Assembly (NCBI GenBank): GCA_910589415.1
Contig: OU342632.1
Location: 34,299,637-34,363,636 of the forward strand
Direction of reading: 5' to 3'
DNA: 64,000 nucleotides
Origin: Malachius bipustulatus
Taxonomy: Eukaryota > Arthropoda > Insecta > Coleoptera > Melyridae
Part shown: piece by piece, positions 46,801 to 59,619 of the stretch
How the letters are laid out: every line of letters starts with the position of its first letter
How positions within the stretch are numbered: position 1 is the first letter of the stretch
Notes under the pieces: model-generated
The model's input: only the letters and a program-made list of their open reading frames with translations
Database searches by the model: none
Told to the model about the DNA's origin: nothing
Program-made: the position numbers and the translations under genes

Positions 46801-48164
46801 ACTTAGCTAAAGGAGTATTTTACTGCGGTATAATTATAATAGTTTTTAGTTTAAAAGTCCAATTAAGTTTGCCAAAGAAATATATTTTCCCCCCGCTTTG
46901 TTCCCCCAGTTTGTCCAGTTCCAGTACGTACCTACTTAGCGCAGTCACGATGATGAAATATACAAAATGGAAGAATTAACGAAATGAATAATATTAAAGG
47001 ACTTTTAATTATTTTAATTAACGAAAGGCAGCAATTCCGAGCTTTTGTCCTCATAAACAGACAACAAAGTCTGTCATAAGGGCTTTGGTCCTGAGGGACG
47101 CGGCTTTAATTCTGTCATATAATTAAACAATAAAACTTGATCCTGTAATTTTTATTTTACCGAAAATAGAATTTTGCTTATGAAGATGAAAATAAATAAA
47201 TATAGAACTTTCACATAAATATAGTCAATAAATCATAATGAGAAAAAAAATGAACTGTGGTCCAGTGGAATTTTCTTTTAATGCTTCGCTTACAATTGCG
47301 ATAGATATAATCAGCAGCGATGTACCTACTGTGAGTTATGTTTACGTGTCTACGTCACTAAAATGATACAAAATAAATAAATAAAGCGACCCGATATATC
47401 AATAAAATTTTAATAGTTTCACCGTTTAGAAAAATCTGTGTCTTCACTAGGTATCTAGTAAAGTCGACGGATCCTGTTGTAATTCCAAGTCCCGTGAGAC
47501 AGTGCATAGTTTCCTCTCCCAGACCTTCGGAACGTGGTAGAAGTAATAATTGGATTAGGTTTTATCCTTACTTTAACAGGAAGAATAGAACTTATGTCTT
47601 GCGGGACTTAAGGTTTTTCGAGGTTCCTGTAACGGAATTTGTCGTCCATTTACGAGGCTCTAAGGTCTAAAAGAAGACGTAAATAAAAGCGGTTTCGGTC
47701 GTTTAAATTGGTAAAAATTGGCTATTTTATTATTCCCTACGATATATCAATTAAATTAAATTAGTTTCGGGTTTTAATCCATCATCAGGACAGCTCCAAA
47801 ATAAAGCAGTGAAGAAATTGATATCATTAACTGTATAAAATGATGATAACAAAAACTAGTGAAATTAGATATACATATACAAAAGGCAAACAAACAAACA
47901 CATTAACCTAACATTATATTTTGTTTATGCTTCATATGACAACGACTTGTCAATTTTCACACATCAACGTGACATTGATTGATGCCGTGTATTACTCTTC
48001 TTTTTGCTTTCATATGTCGTTCTTTCAACACCACTTTAAAGAGATTGACACTTTAATATAGAGAAAAAACAGGTAATTTAGCGTTCATTTTGTATTCTTG
48101 CCTCTTCCTCATTTACTGGAGACAAGAGACACTTTTTTTACGTCCCTTTATTTGTTTCACTTGC
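46801..48164. other. No recognised gene; possible hammerhead-like motif at 47765-47788
   Basis: On the - strand CUGAUGA (47782-47788), a weak two-pair stem II and GAAAC (47765-47768) are seen, but no paired stems I or III. The rest is unassigned. Confidence 0.35.
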
Positions 48165-48311
48165 GCCCGTATTCACAAACGATAATTTCCTAAATAATTA
48201 CGTAATCAATTATCCCCATCTCATTCTATTGCAAAAAAACTGCATATCTCCATCTCACTCATTTAAATAATTACGTAATTATTTAGGAAATTATCGTTTG
48301 TGAATACGGGC
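48165..48311. mobile_element. MITE with about 40-bp TIRs
   Basis: The left end gcccgtattcacaaacgata and its inverted copy ending tgtgaatacgggc enclose about 60 bp. The arms continue as atttcctaaataattacgta on both sides and are almost perfect. 147 bp, noncoding. Confidence 0.85.
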
Positions 48312-50347
48312 ATAGATATGTTTAAATTCCATTATTTACTATATTTGTTTTGAAGGATTAAATAAGAATATCAATGTAAATATTTTACCCCCCTGCTCCC
48401 TTTTAACAATAAATTTATAGGTTAAATTGTAAACGAGGCCGCTTTAAGAGTAAGAAGAAGACATCTTATTAGGCTCTTCACATCGTCTTGATTGATTCAA
48501 TCAAAGATAGGCAACCATTTTAAAAATTATCATAAACTCGTATACAATTTTTTTATTGGCTTTGAAAGAAATGTAACAATATTTGCTTTTTTCAAGAGTA
48601 AGTACTCGTAGTTTAGCTCAAATAATGACGCCTTCGACCTTCATATTAATACGTGGAGGCTCAATTTCCCTATCGACTTTTCTATTAGTACTAGTACAAA
48701 TCAATAATAACCATGTTCATGATGAAATTATATGAATTATATTTTAAATAAGACCGGGAAAGGTTTCAAAGATCATCAGACACACACAAAATCGATTATG
48801 ATTTTTAAAAGTTATCACTTTGTAGTGTAACGCGCTATTTAACCTTGAACTAAAGTCTGATCTGCGTCACGGGAACAATCTGTAATTTGGCCACTGGACT
48901 GAAAATCCCGAATCGAAAACCAAACTGATTGATTTCAAAAAGAAGAACCACTTCGAGGTTTGAAATGTCAACTAGTCTGTCATGAATGTCTTGTTGAATC
49001 CTCCCTCCTGAATTCTTGAAATAGGCTTTTAGTGGAAAGGCCTGATCGACTTTATACTTCCCAGCCTGGATAAAATAAATAAATAAATACAAATAAAAAT
49101 CAACATTGATTAAAGTAGAGCTGATCGCTTTTATACTACAATACTACAACGCCAAGATAAGACATAACCTATATAACAAATTGGAGCGTCGATTTAACGC
49201 TTCGATTCGTAAGTTTCAAACATACAAAATCATATCGTCGTTTCATTTGGGTTTTGAAAGATTCATTTACATAAAAACACACAATGACAAAAACAAATTG
49301 ATATATATAAAAATCTGGTAGTATGAGATTGATAAAGAGTTACAATGAGAGATTCAGCAGGTGACATAAGTTTGAAATTAAGATAAAGAAGAATAAAATT
49401 CATAAATAAAATGCATTCAAAAACATAATAAAATTTTAAAGTGTGATCGTTTAAATAGTTTCATGATAACAGATAATAAAAAATCGTAGCGAGCATAAAA
49501 GGGGTATTCAATAACAAAGAAATGCGACGATTGTTAAAATAAATTGTTTGTAAAGAAATGTGCTTTGATCGTGATAACAATAATCTTAAATATTCATATT
49601 CAAAGAAGCATGTGCTGGTTCATTATTAAAATAAAATAAATGATAATCAAAAGTGTCTAAAATTCAAAAATAAAATTTATAATTTTTGAACCGTTACAAC
49701 GACCTTTTTCTCGGTACTCGGCATACAAATAGCTACATGTTTTTGTCTACATGTGTAAGATTTATAAATAACAATAGTAAATTAGAAAAAACACATTGAC
49801 ATTTCACCGTCAACCTTCAGTAGCAATCATCTTCCAAGAAATTGGTCAAGATTAACTTTTCCTAGCGATTGACTCAGGTTTATTGCGTGCAAATGCAGAG
49901 GAAAATTGGATTTCCATTCCGAAATTACATAATTAATTTCCAGAAACGAGAGCCAGTTTTTCTCTCTTAATTTATTTTCAACTCATAATTGTCCTTTCAC
50001 AACTCACAACTTCATGAAACTTATTTCATGAATTAATTCACTCTCTGAACTGAGACTCAAAAATTCATATTCCTTTCAGTTCCGCATAAATGAAAATAAT
50101 TTCTCTATAGAACGTGAACGCGTTATTCAAATGAAATGCACTCATGCGTGTCTCCTTAGATTACAGAACTCCGAGAGCACGATTCGTAGATGCATAGCCT
50201 TTAGTTAAAGCTCTTACTATTAGAGATGTCTGATAAACTAAAGAACTGAAGGAATTACATGCTTAACATGAAAAATGTGAAACGCTAAATGCTTACGACT
50301 AGCGGGACCCATTTCTGGGAATTCTTAGTCCTGAATGACTATTACCC
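48312..50347. other. No recognised gene
   Basis: AT-rich; short frames only, none recognised. Confidence 0.4.
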
Positions 50348-50881
50348 TCACTCCTGTTCTCGGATTGGCGGTGAACGTTGATAATTGCCCATCCTACCTG
50401 CTGCTGACGCGCGTCTTGAGTATGCTTCGTTCATCGACCTGAGCGTATCGTGGTGAGCTCTCCTGCCTTCAGCGCGGATCTCGTAGCCTCTGTCCCGCTT
50501 GAAGGTAGGTCGCACCTCCCCTGAATCAGGGGTCTGTCTGGGTATCGATGGGGCTTCCGCCGAGAGCTCAATACACTCTCGACGACAGTCGAAGGGTGAA
50601 GATGGGGAAAAAGGGGGCTCTGGCTGACTCAATACGTTTAGGGCGAATATGTTTAAACCACTGTTTTGGGCGAACTCAGTACGTTCATGACCACTATCCT
50701 GCTTCTCGCAAGGTTCAATACACCCAGCGGAGAAATCGAATGTTCGCTGGTCCAGCTCACATTCATGTGTCAGTTGTTCCACTGGTGAACTCAATACATT
50801 TACGACGGAGATCTGGCTTCTTGCTAGGCTCAGTACACCTAGAGAGAGACTGAATGTTACTGGTAAATCCCCAGCTAACAC
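50348..50881 (-). CDS. Unrecognised open frame of 177 codons with internal repeats
   Basis: I do not recognise this protein. The region is richer in GC than its surroundings. The DNA contains an imperfect internal repeat of about 115 bp built on ctcartac modules, seen in the protein as VTFSLSLGVLSLARSQ against RTFDFSAGCIEPCEKQ. The tail is rich in charged residues. An opposite-strand frame of about 100 codons overlaps it. It could be a decayed transposon part, an exon, or just a minisatellite that happens to be open. Confidence 0.2.
   Translation of the reverse strand: MLAGDLPVTFSLSLGVLSLARSQISVVNVLSSPVEQLTHECELDQRTFDFSAGCIEPCEKQDSGHERTEFAQNSGLNIFALNVLSQPEPPFSPSSPFDCRRECIELSAEAPSIPRQTPDSGEVRPTFKRDRGYEIRAEGRRAHHDTLRSMNEAYSRRASAAGRMGNYQRSPPIREQE
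50540..50875. repeat. Degenerate minisatellite with ctcaatac motifs
   Basis: Six modules start with (c/t)tca(a/g)tac at about 50568, 50619, 50674, 50715, 50788 and 50829. Two larger repeats of about 115 bp can be aligned (gcttctngcnaggntcartac, then gaatgtt). Confidence 0.6.
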
Positions 50882-53800
50882 TGCCGGTCCTTCTGCTGGG
50901 CTCTTCTTCTATAGCCGGCGGTGGGGTGATAAGGTCTTTATCACAGCTGTAAAAACTCTGCTGAATTATTAATTAAATTAAAATCTAGTTATAACTAATA
51001 AAAGAAACCCCGGCAGAGCCGACATTCAACATTAAAAGATTATCATAGTACATGAAGACGGTTAAGCTTGTATAAATAATGTTCTTATAAATATACTTAT
51101 GACAGAAAAATTATACCAGTTGTCTGCGCTGCAAGATATTTCCAACCATAATTCTAGAGCTTTCTACTTATTTACTGCGTTTATTTTGATCACGAAGCAA
51201 GATTTGAATACTAAAGTAAACTACAACAACGCAAGATTGCTTTCGAGCACAGCTCTTACAAGAACAGATGTCTCCAAGTTTTAAAGAACCTTATAAAGAG
51301 ACATAAAAGTCCAACACATAACTCCACCAAATAAGCACCTCTAAAACGTGCACACATCACAAACAGTAGTTGATTTCCTCCTTGTAGAATTGCTTTCGTG
51401 TCTGCTCGTACGAGAGCTCTAGGAACGGATAGAAGGGCCCTGAGAAGGGTCTTAGGACGTGAATTAGGGCCGCCAGAGACAGCGGATGCAGGCATAATGC
51501 TGGGTCAATCCGTTTCTCACCGCTCTAATGAACAGGGTCGTCCACACTATCCTGCACACAGCTAGTAACTCTCTGGAATGGGATTTCACTCGTGTCGGTG
51601 TAGGTGAGGCTTAGCTCTGAGCGAGGTGGCTGTTGACAGCTCTCAGGATGACTCCTGCTGCTGGAGGAAGTATAGTGGCGGGAATAATAATGAGTTGCTT
51701 TCGGACAATGTCGAGAGAGAGAGAAAGAGAGGTCTTGGAAATTATTTTCACGTCTCGAGGGTAGACAGGCGGGAGTGTTTCGACGAGGACGCGGAACAAA
51801 ATGAATGTATAAATTTAATAGCGGAATTATAAATAATTGAGGAACGAGACGCATCAACAGATTGATATTAGAAGCAGGTGCTATTCGGAAGTTGCGGCTT
51901 CGTAAGAGCCACGCCGTCAAGTTTCAACAAGTTCGCGTTTCGGCGGGCTTTCCAATTAAAGTTGAAGTTCTTGAATTATAAATTAGCATTAAAGAGATGA
52001 GCTGGAAGTCTGATAAGTCTTTAAGAAAATCGCCCGTTGATGATTGCAGATCTAAGAACGCATTATTTGAATTTTTTATCACGAAAGTAATTTTCCATCC
52101 CACCCAAATTCACCGACAGCAAGCTAGTTAGCCAGTTATTTGACTGAGAGGGATCCAAAAGTTTACTCCTCTCTACCGACAAGCGACCCTAATTCACCTC
52201 GAAGCGCCCCTAAAGTTTATCAGAGATTGAATCAGTTATTTCATCAGTCTCACATGTCACACATATGAATGCTGAAAGGGGCAGACGCAGATATCAAAGA
52301 GCTATAATATGATGACGAAGAAACTATCAGGGCGACTGGTAATTTGATTCTGTTAAATGTACGACCGCAAGACTAAATCTTTTAGTTTGTCATCATGTTC
52401 ACCTGTCATCACCTGTTCGTTCGTAGCAAAAAGCTACGAAAATACTTGAGCTAGCCATTTATCGAGAGAAAGGAGATATTACTAAAATACAGCATTTCTC
52501 GCTAAGAAATGAAATCAATCGTTTTAGTCACCTTATTAATTCTTTACCCCCTTCCCTATCAAGGTTCGGTGCAGCTAATCAGATCAGAGAAAGAACCACG
52601 GCAAATAAAACTCAGACTGTCAGTCCGAGACATTCGCGGGAATCATTTTAAACCGAAGCATTACCACGAAATCTAGGTCTTTAAGATAACCTTGTGAATG
52701 GGTTAGTGAGCCCTTTGCACGAAATGAAACGAGGTCCGGTTAAGGAGGCTACCCGCCTATGAGTTGGGGAGGTCCCAAGTCCAGGGTCCGATGGTTAGGT
52801 TAGGAGGCTACCTGTTGGGTATTTAATTGGCCTCCTTGGAAAGGATGAAATGTTAGTTAGTTTCACAAAAGGCCCTTTCATACGTAGTTCAATAAATCGG
52901 TAAAATCAAAATGATCCACCTCTTTGAATTGAGTTTGAGGGAGATCCACAATGTCGTTATGTTGATTGAATTCACAGAAAAGTATTATAATATAAGAGAA
53001 CCTGAATTTACATATTCAATGATCAATTTTGGAAATCAAAATGAACAATGATCAGTTGTTCAATAAGTAAATACATATAAAACAATAAGTATAAAATAAA
53101 ATGTAAAAGGTCAAATAAACATTTTGACACACAGATTAATAAATGTAGTTAGGGATTATAACATAAATAAATTGAAACGAACAATGAGGTTTTAAGTTAC
53201 AACAAAATAGGCGAGAGCACCAAAAAACACACGTTTAGTTCAGTTACGAGCGATACATAAAATGTTATTGATTTTAAAACACCCCCCCCCTCAAATTATA
53301 AAATAGAAATATGTTCTTTACTATTAGTTAATCCTTTATTTAAATCAATTGAAATAAATAAGTGAAATAAACTGAAAGTAAAAATGAACAATGAAATGTA
53401 AATATGTGATAAAAATTCCAACCCTTATTTATTAAAGTGCATGCGTTAAATAATTTTGTAATTTAACACCACCTTGGTTTTAATCTTAGAGATAGCGTCC
53501 TGCATAAGCCATCTTGGCAAGAAAAGCGACCATATATAGGAAACACCTTTCTTTTATCTATTAGACCAACTGTAAGCTATTTAACTGATTATAATTGCGT
53601 TTAAAAGAGGATGGAATTGCCCTGAATTTCTCGAGACGTCAAGAGAGATTTCTGTTTTGAACAGTTCGCTTTTTAACGTAATATAAATCAATTTCACCTG
53701 CAGAGGTGCGTGTTAGAATCCGTTCTGGATAAACCGTAACTTAACGCTTTAAGATTATCAGGACTTAGCATAATTTTTAACGATTCATGTTTTTCGCATC

Positions 53801-55522
53801 ACACTTTCACGCCTCTTGTTTTAACACACCAAGGAATGGTTCTCCAAGATTATTCTTCCACGGTCTCTGAGTCTATTAACCGTTATTGAAAACTCTTTGA
53901 ACAAGACTATGCGCTCAACACGATTTTTAGATGTAAAAAAGTCTAAGGCATTCCCAATCTTCCAGTTAAAATGTTTGTTATAAAGGGAGATTGTGATCCA
54001 TAATCCAACAGAACCCTAATTTCTATTTTTGTCGCATTACTTCCATTTCTTGGATATTTTGTTTCAAATGTAGCAGCCTCTTACGTCTTATGTCACAATG
54101 ACTCAATAACTGTATTGACATTATGTAAGTCCGACGCCCTTCATATCTTATGAAGTCCCAACTGTGATAAACAAGCAGGATCGTCATGTAGTGAACAACT
54201 GGTATTGTTAGGGTTGTTATTGGGTGATAGGATAATTAAAGGCGATTGGGTTTTTATTGGTTTATTACACAACACTTAAACACTACATAACAACGGTTGT
54301 CTATATCTAATAATTTGTTGACTAGTAATAGTTACATAATTATAACTAATACTATAATAGTATACTAAATGCCAACGCATTGCTTACCCTTAGTCAGCAT
54401 TATTGCAAGGTCGGTACCTGGCAGGGTTACCGTCTTGTTATTAAACATCTATGTCAGTATAATAATTATTACAGAAACGCTTGTTTTGGTAACAAACTAG
54501 TTAATGAATTGACTTTAAAATATTTACTTATTGAAAGTAAGATTTCCTTGCTAATAATCTTGACTGGTCCATGACACTGACACCTATCCATCACACAACA
54601 CTTAGCACGATCCTTTCACTGGTGCATGTCTGAATTAAAAAAATCTCACTCATCAAACGGTCGTAATTCTAAATTTTTCAAAACCTTTGGGTTTTGATTT
54701 TTTTTTGTAACAGGAGACACCCCCAAATGTTGATTTTTTTTCCTGAACCTTTTAATTCTTGAAGAGTTGGAAAATCAACTTTTATAACTAGTTAACAGAT
54801 ACCTGTTTCCTTGTCTATTACAGGGATAGGTAATGTCTCTAAATTAGAGTTTAAAGCCAATGTAAATTGATACGCTCGAACGACTCACTCCCGCTACTAT
54901 CCCAGTCTTTCAGCATGAGTTACTCTCTACAATTTCCTAGCATAATTTCAGTTTGTTTGTGTAATAATGTCTCCGCAGCTCGCAGCTCGTACATTAAGAT
55001 AGCTTTGAAGTGCAAGTTCTAGTACCATTCGGTTCTCTTAATCTGGCTTTGAGCATTAGAAACACTTCACGGGATAGTTTTTGATAGTTTGTTCAAGATT
55101 TAGCCTTTTAAGGCCGCAACCATTATTAAAATAAAGCCTGCCGCTGAGATAAACTTCGGAAAGACCGAACTGAGAAGGAGCTTTAAGTAAATTCAAGTAT
55201 CTATTCATAGGCACTCTGTCATAAAGTACCATATTAGAGATCGGGAGAGAACTTATAGCTTGGCAGGTAGTCGGAATTTCAATGGGATTTAACACCAAAT
55301 GGAGAGGGATGATATTGTTGCTTTCTGACATTAGTTCAATTGAACTTTTGCTGGTTATTTGCTGTTGTTTTATCTTCATTTTGTTAAATATGATAAAAGA
55401 AATTGAAATCATAAAATTATCGCCAAACATTAAAAAATGTCCCCATTGCTGCCAGAGAGGAGTAAAGTCGTAACTTTTGTGAATGCTTTAACTTTACCAC
55501 CCAGCGCGGAAAACCCATCATT
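50882..55522. other. No recognised gene
   Basis: Frames at 51256-51495 and 51525-51920 (- strand) have no recognised domain. A tandem phrase ggttaaggaggctacc/ggttaggaggctacc occurs at 52738-52815. A frame at 55056-55430 (- strand) lies next to the primer-binding-site-like motif but is not recognisable. Confidence 0.4.
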
Positions 55523-55547
55523 GGTTCGAGTCCCACGTTGGGCGCCA
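55523..55547 (-). other. tRNA-primer-binding-site-like motif, LTR retrotransposon remnant
   Basis: On the + strand this reads like the 3' end of a tRNA: ggttcgagtccc (T loop), then acgttgggcgcca ending in CCA. On the - strand the same 25 nt fit an LTR-element primer binding site (tggcgcccaacgtgggact). Just before it on the - strand is aaaaaca plus aat, a plausible LTR end. A full tRNA is not present because the T stem does not pair with what precedes it. No second LTR was found, so at most one decayed half of an element remains. Confidence 0.45.
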
Positions 55548-55564
55548 ATTTGTTTTTATACCTC

Positions 55565-55591
55565 TTCATCAGAAATTCATTTTCTGATGAA
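55565..55591. repeat. Small perfect hairpin
   Basis: ttcatcaga and tctgatgaa surround a short loop, directly beside the primer-binding-site-like motif. If an LTR ends here, this hairpin lies within its final 45 bases. Confidence 0.6.
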
Positions 55592-57940
55592 ATTTGACGT
55601 TATCAATGTCGAGTAACTAATAGATATACTTTTATATCTTTTTTGTCACTATTTAATTGCTCCCGAAATGGATAAATCGTGTTCTGAGAAGCACAATTAA
55701 TTTTTTATTACATACACAACAAATGTCGTTTAGAATTCCTGCCATAGACAGGTACAAGTCAGATTTGGAGAAATCTATAGCGGACTAAAAAAAAATTTCT
55801 AGGATAACGTGCAGGATTAAGTTCAGGAGTATTATAACCGTATATAACGATCATAAATGTCATGTATACATCGATGATTTATGGAAGAATTTTAATGTCA
55901 GTGATATTTTTGTGACTCACCGTTTGAACCCCTGTAAATTCGGGTGCTTACAGACGATGAAGCCACGGGTGAGTACGATAAAAAAAACACAGTCGGATTT
56001 GGGATGGTTACACTCGTTCGTGTGTAATTTAGTGTGTGGAGGAACTGAAATAAATAAGCGCCATTACCCTTGTAGAGGTATTTCCACTTTCCCTAAAGCT
56101 GGGAAAGCAATCGACCAGTAGGCCTTTTAATAATACATATTCCGGAGGTTCGGTTCAGCTATTCATACAATCAGTGTCGGAATAATTTCCTATTTCGCCG
56201 CCAGGCGACAATCAAATCGGTGACGTCAATTCCCTTACTCGCCTAATCTAGACCAGCGATAATAAAACGGGAAAATTTATTTCACATTACACGGCTTTGT
56301 GGCAAATAGTTGCCATTGTGAAACCGTCTAACCAGATAAATTATATAATGTGTTTAGTACCATAATAATTGTTTTATTAAATCATGTCGTAAGGGAAATT
56401 ACTTGTCAGTCACCTTGACTTTATCTCTGACAGCGCTAATTTCGTTTAAGCTGCTTCAAGTTAAAGCAATTTACTCTTGGCGATATTCCACATTGGAGTA
56501 TGGATGCAACTTCAGAAAATATTCAAGTTTATTCATGGTGTACTCATCTTCAGACCGGCTCGATGCGTCACAAGTTCGTTTATTTCGTGGGAATAGCTTT
56601 ATAAGACGTGCCTGCGCTGCTCCTAATAAAATTCAACCGACGGTACTACCGAGCCACGAGACGAGCCTGCCCGTAGTTTGTATAATTTTTGTAATAATTT
56701 GTATGCTTTTCAAGAATTGTCAACCAATGCGTTCAACAAAACACATAAATTGGCGCCCAAAGTGGGGCTTGCATTCTCAACCGCTTCTACCTTAAATGTC
56801 GACCATTTAACGGAAACATCCTTGTTCCACGGGAAGTTTGTAAAACTCCAACTGCATGTTGCTCTCGAGTTATGAACAAAAAAATGAAATAAAATGAGCC
56901 TTTTCTTTCCACTGGTGTATCTCCACAAGTGTTACCTGGCATAAAAATTATCTGCCTTGTAGTTATGTATAAATAATAATCATATGTCAGGTGAAATTAT
57001 AAACGTGGCAGGAATATAAATCCCAACACAAGATTTAACTCGACAGAGTCCGTTAGATCTCATTCATTTTGTATCCGAGCTTTGTAACCAATTCATGAGT
57101 TGTTAAGCAATGCGTTTAAAAATTCAGGTGCTGTTAAAGTGAAATGGTTTGCAGCACGATCATGCATAAACCAAATCCTTCCTCTCAACTCACCCAGAAC
57201 ATCTGCTTCGACCTTGTCGAGGTTTTTTATGGAAATGAAACAACGAAATTTAAGACGCATCAAGAATTTTTTGAATAAAAAAAAACTCGGAAAATGCACA
57301 TCCATTATCTAATATTAATTAAATTGCTGCTGAAGCAGTGGATTAATTACTGCGTGTAGGTTTCCGTCATAGCCACAACTAATTGTTATGGAAATTAATT
57401 ACGGGTCCCTTATTACTCGTAGTTTTATGCGCTGGAAGTGTCTTAGTAATGAATTGAGGATGTTTGTACTCTTCTGTAGGTTATAGTTACTCCGTGGGAG
57501 AATCTCTATGAATTTACTTTAGAAATTCAATGCAAATTTCAAAAGATGTACTTAGTACCCCTTTAGAGACTAGAGATATAAACGCACACCAGGAAAGATA
57601 TTCCTATTCCCAAGTGAAAAGTAAATAACTCCAGTAAAATGAGTGGACTAGTTTTTAGGTCACAAGAAAAGTTATTTAAGTACTCTACTTTGAAATTATA
57701 AATTCAACCGCCCTGAATATTACGTTTAAATCTCCAAATCTGACCCTACGTTGTGTTTTTTTTTTCGTTCTAGATTGCACTGAAATATTGCAATTGATTG
57801 GGCTTTAAATGTACATAAAATTGAGTTCTACAAGAGTGTCAGATGTAAATAATTGCTTGTGACTTCCTTTACAGTAAACTAGAATCTTTCTGCTCCTAAA
57901 ACACAACATCTCCAATAGGTCTATCCTCCTTGGTTTAATA
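55592..57940. other. No recognised gene
   Basis: A + strand frame of 130 codons at 56403-56795 has no recognised domain. The remainder is AT-rich and unassigned. Confidence 0.4.
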
Positions 57941-57959
57941 AATCAAGAATTAATAAATA

Positions 57960-58640
57960 GAACAAGATGAAGTGCCTCTGGAGGAGATTCAAGAGGAATC
58001 GCTCGGACACAGTGCTACTCTCGGAATATAAACATATCCGCTCAACGCTCAAAAAAGAGATAAGTCAGATGTAACGCTCAGTACCTGATTTCTGTTGATC
58101 CAGTCAATTTTTGGAGATTCCTCAATGGCAAGAAGTGCTTGTCTGGTATTCCTCACACCTTTAACATCAATGACGAGAACTCCAATGACCCACAGATTAT
58201 AGCAGGTTTTGCTGAATTCTTTGCGGGCTCTTACATTGCATCAGGACCATTGAATGAATGCTCTGGCGTTGGCACTCGTTCCTTCTTTTTTCGAGGAAGA
58301 GGTTTTGAGCTGTTTAAAAAAACTTAAAGGTAAACTTACTGCAGGCCCACTTCCTTCATTCATCTTAAAACACTGCAGCTCGGTCTTTGCTAGACCTTTG
58401 TTTTATTTAATCTGTGTTTGAAAACTAAATCCTTTCCAGATCGGTGGAGGCTATCTAAACTTACAACCATACATAGGTGGGGCAACAGGAACATGGTCGA
58501 AAATTACAGGCCTATATTATCAATAATGTAATGTCTTTGAAATGGTTTTGCATGGGCAGGTGGACGCCTACTTTCGTGATCGGCTTGTTGACTGTCAACA
58601 CGGCTTTGTCAGTGGTGGATCCATTGTCACTACTGACCAA
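57960..58640 (+). pseudogene. Decayed non-LTR retrotransposon fragment (linker and N-terminal reverse transcriptase)
   Basis: Readable on + in changing frames: KMKCLWRRFKRNRSDTVLLS (linker after the endonuclease) near 57966, PVNFWRFLNGKKCLSGIPHT near 58108, then ENYRPI near 58499, and GQVDAYFRDRLVDCQHGF near 58554-58605. The order matches the region between endonuclease and reverse transcriptase palm in Jockey/R1-like elements. It stops at about 58640, before the catalytic motifs, where a short dispersed repeat follows. Stops and frameshifts show it is dead. Confidence 0.7.
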
Positions 58641-58645
58641 ATTGG

Positions 58646-58701
58646 AAAAAAAACCTTCTTGCGCATCAATCGCAGAAATAGTGTATTTTTATGCGATTCA
58701 A
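58646..58701 (+). repeat. Short dispersed repeat, copy 2
   Basis: Matches 37130-37183 (aaaccttcttgcgcatcaat, then tttttatgcgattcaat) with minor changes. Confidence 0.6.
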
Positions 58702-58797
58702 TAATAAATATTTTCTTCCTATTTTTTTTTATAATGAATTTAATGAAAAATAATCCGATTTTTTTTTGGGAAAACTCCACCTACCTACAAAAAAAAA

Positions 58798-58875
58798 AGA
58801 ATGATCCTCTCGTGGATGCGAACCCGCTCCAACAGTTAGCAAGTCAAGGATGTAACAAACTGAGCCACACGGTGC
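58798..58875 (-). repeat. tRNA-derived SINE head
   Basis: On the - strand a box A-like tggctcagtttg (58867-58856) and a box B-like ggttcgcatcc (58824-58814) are spaced about 32 nt apart, as in Pol III internal promoters. A full cloverleaf does not form well. The sequence then runs into T-rich DNA. I infer a SINE or SINE fragment; its tail and target duplication were not resolved. Confidence 0.55.
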
Positions 58876-59619
58876 GTTTCGAATTTGTAGTGATGATGGG
58901 GTTGATATATCGCTCGCCGGCTGCAATAGTGACACAACTCAAAAATAGTAATATTGGAGATATTTGAGTTTAAAGATTTATAAATAAATAAATGTTTATC
59001 AAATAATAAAACTCGTACTATAACGGCACAAATCAAAAGTGTCACTATTGTACGCACACAACAAGACATTCTCCTACAAAGTCAGTGGCATACTGAAAGT
59101 GTGCATTGGTCCGACTTAGAAGCACAAATTGTTATAATGCTTTAGTGAGAAATTCGCCATATCGGGAAATCTATGATACCTAATGTTGTGCCAGTCTTGT
59201 TGCAAGGAAGAGTATTAAATTTAACATTTGATGCAACAGTTAGTGCGATTTTAAGGATTTTTGAGTTGTGCCACTATTGCAGCCGGTGAGCGAATTATGT
59301 AGTACGTCAGGTACCTACATCTACTCATTTTATTTTTTAAACTGGTCATATCTTAGTTATTAAAAAACCAATTTGAATACTTTTTTCACCTGCATGTAGG
59401 TGATTTAACTGTCGTTGCGATTGCTCTTCTAATTTTCAGAACCATTCATAATTGAATGTGAAAAAAAATAAAAAAGAAATTGCGAACCATTTCATCGATT
59501 TAATAATTTTATATAAGTGTAAGCTAATTTTGCACAAGCGAAAAACTTTTTTATCTTTCGTTTAAAGTGCTACATTAATCGAGGCGAATTGAAGCTAAGA
59601 CATCAAATTATATGTTAAA

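Noticed and set aside
47765..47788. Active hammerhead on the - strand at 47.8 kb
   Set aside because: Core words are present but stems I and III have no pairing partners and stem II has only two pairs.
51525..51920. A 131-codon - strand frame as a gene
   Set aside because: No recognisable domain; overlapping frames on both strands are equally open.
54206..54600. A 3' LTR (polyadenylation-like signal and CCTAACA end on the - strand) partnered with the 55.5-kb motif
   Set aside because: Its sequence does not match the putative LTR end at 55.55 kb and no polypurine tract precedes it.
55056..55430. A 124-codon - strand frame as a gag or other retroelement protein
   Set aside because: It sits beside a primer-binding-site-like motif, but no zinc knuckle, protease or polymerase motif is present.
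55490..55548. A tRNA gene on the + strand
   Set aside because: The 3' end looks like a tRNA, but no matching 5' acceptor strand, D arm or anticodon arm was found upstream and the T stem does not pair.
56403..56795. A 130-codon + strand frame as a gene
   Set aside because: No domain or splice context recognised; probably a chance frame.
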